From Bacteroidota bacterium (GTDB lineage: Bacteria; Bacteroidota; Bacteroidia; Chitinophagales; Saprospiraceae), in assembly GCA_024642705.1 (NCBI GenBank), contig JAHEAQ010000017.1:1-50075 (forward strand): a stretch of 50,075 nt of DNA, in the 5' to 3' direction. Made by a program: the position numbers and the translations under genes. Positions 44,820-50,075 of the stretch are shown here, piece by piece (the first letter of the stretch is position 1; each line of letters begins with the position of its first letter). The notes under the pieces are model-generated. The model was not told the DNA's origin. It searched no databases and saw only the letters and a program-made list of their open reading frames with translations.

Positions 44820-45962
44820 TTAAAAGCCATGTAAATTGAAAGTTTCGGCATCAATTAATTCAGTTTGAATTTTCATCTTTTTCTCGATTACTTTGAAATG
44901 TTGAAGATCATCACCTGTTATGAAAGAAATGGCATTACCAGATAGTTCTGCCCTTCCAGTCCTTCCTACCCTATGGATAAAGTCCTTAGGAGACCTAGGC
45001 AATTCATAATTTATAACAAAAGGAAGGGCCTCAATGTCAATCCCTCTCGACAGCAAATCTGTAGTTACAAGCACTTTAATTTTGCCACTTTTCAAATCTT
45101 CTAACGTGTTATTCCTGTTGGATTGGCTTTTTTTGCTGTGGATGGATTTTGCTTCAATTCCATTTTTCGTTAATTTATCAGCAACATGATCAGCTTGGTA
45201 TGCGGAAGAAACAAAAACCAAGGCTTTTTGCATGTCCATTGTCTTAAAAAGGTAACGCAGTAAAGGTCCTTTTTTTTCATTAGTAACCAAATATGCTTTT
45301 TGGACAATTGATTCAGTGTTTGATTCTTCGAGAAGTGTGTTTATAACAATTGGATTGCGAAGAGCAACTTGCGTAATATTTTGAATATCATCGCTCAACG
45401 TTGCAGAAAACAATAAATTTTGTCTTTTAATAGGAAGCATTCCAATAATTTTATCCAATTCTTCCTTGAATCCAAGATTTAGTAATTTATCCGCTTCATC
45501 TAAGACAAATGTACTCACTGAAGATATTTGGATAGCATTAGCTTGAATTAAATCAAGCAATCGGCCTGGTGTTGCAATCAAAACGCTCACATTTTGCAAT
45601 GCAATCATTTGAGGATTAATGGAAACACCTCCAAAGACGGCCATTGATTTGAATTGAAATGGTAAATCTTTCTTGTAAGTTTTGAAAACTGTATCCACTT
45701 GTATTGCCAATTCTCTGGTGGGAACGACTATCAAAACATCCACATGTCTATTCTTAGAATTGGTAATATTTTCCTGTTTCATGATTATTGGTAACACATA
45801 ACTTAATGTCTTACCGGAACCAGTTTTGGCAATACCTAAAACATCTTTTGATTTCAAAATCAATGGAATTACTTGACTTTGGATAGGATATGGATGGACG
45901 CAATTTTGGGCTGCTAAATTCTGAATTAATGTTGGAGAAATTCCTAGAGCTGTAAAAGACAT
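44820..45962 (-). CDS. DEAD-box RNA helicase, core only
   Basis: 380-residue ATP-dependent RNA helicase of the RhlE/SrmB type. Walker A 'AKTGSGKT' (45-52), 'PTRELAIQ' (81-88), 'TPGRLLDLI' (131-139), DEAD at 155-158, SAT at 186-188, 'DLLSRGID' and 'HRVGRTGRAE' all present. Only the two RecA lobes are there; the basic C-terminal tail that usually tethers such helicases to ribosomes or the degradosome is absent. A TAACTTTG match to the -7 element sits about 30 bases upstream. Probable operon with truA, consistent with ribosome or tRNA maturation. Confidence 0.9.
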   Translation of the reverse strand: MSFTALGISPTLIQNLAAQNCVHPYPIQSQVIPLILKSKDVLGIAKTGSGKTLSYVLPIIMKQENITNSKNRHVDVLIVVPTRELAIQVDTVFKTYKKDLPFQFKSMAVFGGVSINPQMIALQNVSVLIATPGRLLDLIQANAIQISSVSTFVLDEADKLLNLGFKEELDKIIGMLPIKRQNLLFSATLSDDIQNITQVALRNPIVINTLLEESNTESIVQKAYLVTNEKKGPLLRYLFKTMDMQKALVFVSSAYQADHVADKLTKNGIEAKSIHSKKSQSNRNNTLEDLKSGKIKVLVTTDLLSRGIDIEALPFVINYELPRSPKDFIHRVGRTGRAELSGNAISFITGDDLQHFKVIEKKMKIQTELIDAETFNLHGF

Positions 45963-45989
45963 TTATTTTTGATTGATTTGACAAATGGA

Positions 45990-45997
45990 CAAAGTTA
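45990..45997 (-). promoter_or_regulatory. Possible -7 element of the helicase-truA operon
   Basis: On the minus strand TAACTTTG fits TAnnTTTG, 27 bases before the helicase ATG. The -33 position reads TTC rather than TTG. Confidence 0.3.
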
Positions 45998-46088
45998 GAA
46001 GGAAAGAATGAATAATGAAGGAGATTTATTACATATTAATATAAATCAACGAATCTCTATGGAATCTTAAGAATCTAAATTCAGAACT

Positions 46089-46829
46089 TCATTTTATTAA
46101 AGCATCCTGGACAATCTTTTGAAGGTTTTTGTTTTCTCTTTTTAAATTATTTAGCCCTTGCATGGAAGCTGCACTTTTCGCCCTTAGTTCATATAAAATC
46201 TGAGCGAATTCTGGCGTATTAAATTTGGACTTCATGGCATTATAGCTTATCATCTTATCCGGTTCATTATTTTCATATCTAGGTATGCTAAAAATAGCGT
46301 CAATATCGCTAATATTATTTGCGGTTAAATATGGCCTTACCATGTTGATTTGTAGGTCCATGAATTGATCGATTCCTAAAACAAAAATATTTTTTTCTCT
46401 TCTTAAATATTCGCTTAGATTAAGCCTTACATTTTCATTGATAACTTTGTCGACCATTGATTGATCATTTGCTAGTACAGAATTAAAAGACGGAGTAAAC
46501 CGCAACATTCCATATTCTATGGTAGAGTCGTAAGAGGCATTGCCTTTAATTTCATCGTACAAGCGATAATATAGATCTTGATAGTTTCTAAACGCGGTCA
46601 ATGTCTTTTCAATACTAATTGAATCAATTTTCAGATCTGCTAAAATTTTGATGAAATGCTTCTGTTCTTGTTCATTCATCTTTCGGATTTCATTCCAATT
46701 GTTGATTGAAATTGCGATAAGGATTCCAATCACGACAAGAATTATTTCACCAATAGCATAAATCAGATATTTGCTGAATTTGTTTTCATGCCATAAGGTT
46801 TTCCTGATCTGTCTAAATATTTTTATCAT
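46089..46829 (-). CDS. DUF6090 membrane-anchored protein
   Basis: 246 residues. The N-terminus 'IFRQIRKTLWHENKFSKYLIYAIGEIILVVIGILIAISINNWNE' type segment (4-47) holds one membrane helix (about 20-42) and is the signature of DUF6090, a family abundant in marine and soil Bacteroidota. The rest is helical, charged and probably periplasmic. It is a diverged paralogue of the next gene upstream (46936-47664): the first ~45 residues align closely, the remainder poorly. Function unknown; the family is often present in many copies per genome. Confidence 0.82.
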   Translation of the reverse strand: MIKIFRQIRKTLWHENKFSKYLIYAIGEIILVVIGILIAISINNWNEIRKMNEQEQKHFIKILADLKIDSISIEKTLTAFRNYQDLYYRLYDEIKGNASYDSTIEYGMLRFTPSFNSVLANDQSMVDKVINENVRLNLSEYLRREKNIFVLGIDQFMDLQINMVRPYLTANNISDIDAIFSIPRYENNEPDKMISYNAMKSKFNTPEFAQILYELRAKSAASMQGLNNLKRENKNLQKIVQDALIK

Positions 46830-46935
46830 TTTTTATTACATGAATTTTATCATTGGTGACAATAAAGGCAAACGATTTCTATTGGTTCTTTATAGCTTAA
46901 CAAGCAATAAGTTACCAATATATTTTGTATCAAAA

Positions 46936-47664
46936 TCATCTATTTAAGTTAGATAAATGTTCGCTAATAGTTTTAATAACTGATTTTGTTTCACCTAATG
47001 ACCATTGGTTTGTGCCAATAACTACATCTTTAAACCTTATTCTTTGACTAAGTATATTTATAAATCTTTGGTTTTTTAATATATTTCCTGGGTTATTGGG
47101 CACCATTGCATCTTTTGAGCGGTTATAGCTAAAATTTTCAAGCATGAATGGTTCTCTAACCAAAAAGAGTTCTTGCCCGTATTCATTGCTTCTGACTGCA
47201 CAAATAGTATAATGCATATCATAAAGTTGAGTTATGGATTGTCTGACGGTATCGGAAGAAATGATATCCAGTCCAATAGATTGGAGAGAATTATACCCAG
47301 AGGAATTGACATAGAATTCTTCAGGGTTCTGAAATTGGGTAATTGCAATACCTAAAGTGTCATTCCATAGATAACCTTTTTTTGAATAGTCAATTATTTT
47401 TTCAATATTTTTAATTTGTTGCGTTTGCCATTTAATACTACTATTGAATTCATTCATATTTGCTTCCAAATTATTTCTTACTTCAACAAGCAATGTATAT
47501 TCCTTTTGACGTAAATCTTGAGTATTATTCAAGTTGTTCAATTTTAAAGCTATCAGAATACCAATGATAACAAGTAGGATTTCGCCAACAGCGTAGAGCA
47601 GATATTTGCTAAATTTGTTTTCAGTCAGTAATCTTTGTCTAATTTTTCGAAAGAATTTTATCAT
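46936..47664 (-). CDS. DUF6090 membrane-anchored protein
   Basis: 242 residues, same family as its downstream neighbour: 'FFRKIRQRLLTENKFSKYLLYAVGEILLVIIGILIALKLNN' type N-terminus (4-44) with a helix at about 20-42, then a mostly helical extracytoplasmic part ('NNLEANMNEFNSSIKWQTQQ', likely coiled coil). The end has no motif I know. What sets it apart is its upstream DNA: a ~145-bp element beginning 21 bases before its ATG recurs before the isoprenoid-synthase-like gene 1.3 kb away and includes a promoter-like TTG-N19-TATCTTAG. Confidence 0.82.
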   Translation of the reverse strand: MIKFFRKIRQRLLTENKFSKYLLYAVGEILLVIIGILIALKLNNLNNTQDLRQKEYTLLVEVRNNLEANMNEFNSSIKWQTQQIKNIEKIIDYSKKGYLWNDTLGIAITQFQNPEEFYVNSSGYNSLQSIGLDIISSDTVRQSITQLYDMHYTICAVRSNEYGQELFLVREPFMLENFSYNRSKDAMVPNNPGNILKNQRFINILSQRIRFKDVVIGTNQWSLGETKSVIKTISEHLSNLNR

Positions 47665-47685
47665 TGTTTAGTGGGTTGTGGCAAT

Positions 47686-47850
47686 TCTGACTAACGTTCG
47701 CTAATTCGTAGATTATCCATATGCATTTTTTAGTCCTATTGCTAAGATAATAATCCTTCAACTAAAGCCAAGGTTAGCTAGGGGAATTAATTTGCCTAAG
47801 AAAAATTGACATCTTTTTTAGATCAATTTTAGTCGGCCAAATCTGGGAAA
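47686..47850 (-). repeat. Upstream repeat, copy A (before a DUF6090 gene)
   Basis: About 145 bases from 47686 are roughly 85% identical by hand alignment (one indel) to 49017-49162. Similarity fades beyond 47832. In the direction of the genes (minus) it starts 21 bases upstream of the DUF6090 ATG. The palindrome seen in copy B is decayed here; only the central AATTAATT and one arm are kept. The promoter-like element at 47742-47771 is fully conserved. Confidence 0.75.
47742..47771 (-). promoter_or_regulatory. Promoter-like element in repeat copy A
   Basis: On the minus strand TTG (47771-47769), a 19-base spacer, and TATCTTAG (47749-47742). This matches the Bacteroidota -33/-7 pattern with one mismatch in TAnnTTTG. 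Spacing and both boxes are identical in copy B. Confidence 0.5.
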
Positions 47851-48007
47851 TGTTTGCCAACGGATTATGATATGTTGCCCTGCAGAATTGCACGTTGATT
47901 GCTATCAATTTACATATACTTTTATTACGAACTACAAAGGATCGAAAACCAATGAGCCCCACATGCATTAGATCATGTATTGGCAAACGTTTTTTATTTC
48001 ATCCTAT
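47851..48007. other. Intergenic stretch with a distant inverted repeat
   Basis: No gene. A perfect 9-bp inverted repeat GTTTGCCAA (47852-47860) / TTGGCAAAC (47980-47988) encloses ~120 bases right after the isoprenoid-synthase-like gene's stop; a T-run follows the right arm. It could bracket a small mobile or structured element. The open frame across 47774-47986 looks random. Confidence 0.3.
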
Positions 48008-49009
48008 TTATTTCAATATTGAAACATTGCTTTTAGCATAATATTTGAAAGTTTTGATACTATTTCTAAACTTTTCCATATCACAAATAAGCATTTTTCT
48101 TGAATAGAGCTCAATTGAAAAAACATTATTCGTTAATTTTTCATTTTTTTCCAAACAATCCAAGCAAACATATCCTCTACAAATAATTAGATTTATAAAT
48201 CGGGCAAAGAGGATCTTATTTTTTCTTGGAAACTTTGTTTTACTCACCAATTTTATCACTTCTCTATGTAATTGGGTGTATGTTTCTCTTAATTCATTGA
48301 CTTTCTTTGTTTTGGTAACAAGAGTGGATATATTATTCTGGTAGTCCTTATATACATCAAAAACATCATTTTCCAATTGCATTAAACTGCCTAGTCCATA
48401 TAAAAAGGCTTCCTCAAATTCATCAGGTTTGTCATTCAAAGCACTTCTGTAAAAAAGTAGGGACGTTCCTCCTTTTAAATAAGTAATTTCTTCGATATGA
48501 CTACTAGCTAAACTAGATTTATATTGAAGCTTACTCTGTATCTGTGCCTTATAGACCTCAATGAATTTTTGTTTTAATAATTCAGAGGAAGGACAGTGTA
48601 ATAATGCCAATCTGTATAATTTTGCAAAAAGGGATTCATGAATATTTTGTAAAGTGGTATCGAAAGGGTTGATTGTTAATTCAAATATGTGATTTTCTTG
48701 CGTGTCGAGCTTATCGAAAAAATCATCGTAAAGACCTGTTAATGACCCCAAATAGGTCATTGCAAATCTTTCTCTTTGGGAAAGTGGACTTCCTCTTAAA
48801 ATGCAAAACCCTTCACCCAAAATAGAAGGGACAGCATTTCCATAATATTTTCTGATTTTAGTAATATCAGAATGCGATAAGCCTGAAGAGGAATAACTAT
48901 CTAGTATTGGATCTATATGACTTTTAATAAACACCTTCTGCCTACCAAGAGAATATAATATTTTAATAAAAATTCTTGGGAAGTTAAAAATGTTATTTAT
49001 TGTGTTCAT
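48008..49009 (-). CDS. Class I isoprenoid-synthase-like protein
   Basis: A 333-residue all-helical protein with both metal-binding motifs of class I isoprenoid synthases: 'LYDDFFD' (D95-D96-x-x-D99, the aspartate-rich motif) and 'NDVFDVYKD' (N214-D215-x-x-D218-x-x-x-D222, in the place of the NSE/DTE motif). Their spacing of ~119 residues fits terpene or squalene/phytoene-synthase-like enzymes. No transmembrane segment. It should bind an allylic diphosphate via Mg2+, but whether it condenses, cyclises or transfers prenyl groups cannot be told. No other isoprenoid gene is near. Copy B of the upstream repeat begins about 8 bases before its ATG. Neighbours are DUF6090 proteins and a lipoprotein. 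Confidence 0.75.
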   Translation of the reverse strand: MNTINNIFNFPRIFIKILYSLGRQKVFIKSHIDPILDSYSSSGLSHSDITKIRKYYGNAVPSILGEGFCILRGSPLSQRERFAMTYLGSLTGLYDDFFDKLDTQENHIFELTINPFDTTLQNIHESLFAKLYRLALLHCPSSELLKQKFIEVYKAQIQSKLQYKSSLASSHIEEITYLKGGTSLLFYRSALNDKPDEFEEAFLYGLGSLMQLENDVFDVYKDYQNNISTLVTKTKKVNELRETYTQLHREVIKLVSKTKFPRKNKILFARFINLIICRGYVCLDCLEKNEKLTNNVFSIELYSRKMLICDMEKFRNSIKTFKYYAKSNVSILK

Positions 49010-49016
49010 TTTTTAA

Positions 49017-49175
49017 TTTTGACTAATATTCGCTAAATAGTTGATTTTCAAAATGCATTTTTTAGTCATTTTGCTAAGATAATAATCCTTGAACTTAAGC
49101 CAAGGTTAGCAAGGCAAATTAATTTGCCTTTGAAAAATTGATATTTTTTTTGATCAATTAAGCTGACAATTTCAG
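49017..49175 (-). repeat. Upstream repeat, copy B (before the isoprenoid-synthase-like gene)
   Basis: Partner of copy A in the same orientation, about 1.33 kb away. It starts about 8 bases upstream of the gene's ATG. It contains a perfect 20-bp palindrome at 49111-49130 (half-site AAGGCAAATT) directly upstream of the promoter-like element at 49074-49103. Possible origins are duplication with a gene cassette or spread of a small mobile regulatory element. Confidence 0.75.
49074..49103 (-). promoter_or_regulatory. Promoter-like element in repeat copy B with adjacent palindrome
   Basis: On the minus strand TTG (49103-49101), a 19-base spacer, and TATCTTAG (49081-49074), about 65 bases before the ATG. 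The 20-bp palindrome (49111-49130) ends 7 bases upstream of the TTG, a position suited to an operator. Confidence 0.5.
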
Positions 49176-49293
49176 GGGAATCTGCCACAATGTTCAAGTT
49201 TACGATTAATGCAAATTTCTGTAGGCATAGATTTTTAACCAAAAAGATTTTTCAAAGAAAAAGCTCCAATTTATTTAAAGATACGATTTGAAC

Positions 49294-49941
49294 TTAATAA
49301 TTATTTTCTTTCAATATCTTGTGCTTCGGTATATCGAATAACTTGTCGTCTAATTTTTGGTGAGTAAGTTTAATAGTTCTGCCTTCCATTATACCTGAGA
49401 CTGATTCAATTTTCCATCCCAAATAGACACTCTTTATAAGCTTCATTATTTCATATTTTGAGTTATTAGAAAAATTGACATAATATTCTGGATCCAATTT
49501 TAGTTCAGGAGCGTAGTAGTAGGTTAGAGCTTGGTTTCTATCGTTGTGAATGATTAGCGCATTGCAAACATAATTTAATATTGTGTCGGCATTTTGGATT
49601 ATTTCTGATTCCATAATTTCATAAGGGTATGAATCTGTTCGATCAAACCAAAGCGTATCACCACTGGATCTGTAAAAAAAGTAACTCATTGTATCTAAAT
49701 ATCGCCACAAACGCATGCTTATCAAGTCATTATTTGAGTTAGATTTAATAAACCCATCTTTTATGTATGTAGTATCCGTTTCTTCAGATTTTCCGAATAT
49801 TTCTTGGGCTGTTATACCGTCCAATTTAGACGTATATGTTACTTTTGACTCTAAAATCCCTTCAAAATTTTGATTGTTTTTCAAATCGCTACATGACATA
49901 ACAAACGAAGCTAAAATTAGCATTGTGAGTAAATTTCGCAT
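49294..49941 (-). CDS. Hypothetical lipoprotein
   Basis: 215 residues with a lipoprotein signal ending in V14-M-S-Cys17, so the mature protein is lipid-anchored at Cys17. The body is beta-rich and reads like a small outer-membrane or periplasmic barrel/sandwich ('ESKVTYTSKLDGI', 'DTTYIKDGFIKSNS', 'YYYAPELKLDPEYYVNF', 'ESVSGIMEGRTIKLTHQKLD'). The layout resembles DUF4412/LolA-like proteins of Bacteroidota, but I see no decisive motif. The gene stands alone with about 280 bases before the next stop. Its own promoter would lie in the last 130 bases of the window, where I see no clear match. Confidence 0.6.
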   Translation of the reverse strand: MRNLLTMLILASFVMSCSDLKNNQNFEGILESKVTYTSKLDGITAQEIFGKSEETDTTYIKDGFIKSNSNNDLISMRLWRYLDTMSYFFYRSSGDTLWFDRTDSYPYEIMESEIIQNADTILNYVCNALIIHNDRNQALTYYYAPELKLDPEYYVNFSNNSKYEIMKLIKSVYLGWKIESVSGIMEGRTIKLTHQKLDDKLFDIPKHKILKENNY

Positions 49942-50075
49942 AATATATTAAAGATTTGTTAATGGAAAGTTGCATGTTTAAGTTCAGGGATTTAACTTTA
50001 TAAAATCCGCTTTTTTAAATTTGTAATCTCTTTAAAATGCGTGCTAAAATATGCAATTTTTATTATAAACATTGA

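Noticed and set aside
47774-47986. A 70-codon open frame on the minus strand between the DUF6090 and isoprenoid-synthase-like genes
   Set aside because: It runs across repeat copy A and the inverted-repeat region, has no family resemblance, and its composition looks random; the repeat explains the sequence better.
1-50075. tRNA, rRNA and CRISPR arrays
   Set aside because: No cloverleaf with a GTTCRANNC loop, no rRNA core sequence, and no evenly spaced repeats were found by reading.

Overview
The window is AT-rich (roughly one third G+C by eye) and reads as chromosome of a member of the Bacteroidota. Evidence: DUF6090 proteins, a PafA-type phosphatase, a DUF2157/DUF4401/GDYXXLXY trio, sortilin-like Asp-box propellers, many secreted proteins with signal peptides ending in AQ/SQ, a surface protein beginning with a 'VGINKTNPQQSLDVNG'-type stretch, frequent TTG starts, almost no Shine-Dalgarno sequences, and TTG...TAnnTTTG-type promoters. 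I cannot place it below phylum. No rRNA, tRNA, CRISPR array or intact insertion sequence was seen.

Layout. 1-354: REP-like palindromes beside the relic of a Y1 (IS200-like) transposase. 698-6106: a tight signalling operon with a 7TM histidine kinase that has an E-set/CBM48-like sensor, a stand-alone receiver, a receiver fused to a class III nucleotide cyclase, and an HD phosphohydrolase fused to a YitT membrane protein. 6297-9870: a PafA-like alkaline phosphatase, a CotH-like secreted protein, and a divergent bestrophin-like protein whose 5' end overlaps that of the CotH-like gene. 10464-11147: an intact Y1-transposase-like protein whose catalytic HUH motif is lost. 11644-15994: two secreted amidohydrolase genes, of which only one half of the tandem protein keeps the metal ligands. 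16270-21016: bestrophin, cupin, glucokinase, methyltransferase and alpha/beta hydrolase. 21056-23823: a Tat-exported molybdenum hydroxylase pair (IorA/IorB type). 24213-26696: the DUF2157/DUF4401/GDYXXLXY membrane trio. 26924-34610: small soluble enzymes (NmrA, DUF1801, CsaA-like, RibD_C, VOC) with a TolB/TPR protein and a Gly-rich secreted protein among them. 34651-40625: a large Asp-box propeller protein, diaminopropionate ammonia-lyase, a YjdI-type iron-sulfur protein and a Tat-targeted dienelactone hydrolase. 40862-45962: two thioredoxin-fold proteins, azoreductase, a phosphatidylserine-decarboxylase-like protein coupled to a Rof-like Rho antiterminator, TruA and a DEAD-box helicase. 46089-49941: a minus-strand block with two DUF6090 paralogues, a class I isoprenoid-synthase-like protein and a lipoprotein.

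Three points deserve most attention. First, the 46-50 kb block contains a ~145-bp repeat placed just upstream of two unrelated genes (a DUF6090 gene and the isoprenoid-synthase-like gene). Both copies keep the same TTG-N19-TATCTTAG promoter-like element, and one has a perfect 20-bp palindrome beside it, which suggests a duplicated regulatory cassette. Second, the kinase/receiver/cyclase/HD-YitT operon joins a cyclic-nucleotide-producing output to an HD-domain membrane protein in one transcription unit. Third, the window contains both a dead Y1 transposase with its palindromes and a full-length Y1-fold protein with ExQ in place of HxH, which looks like an exapted transposase.
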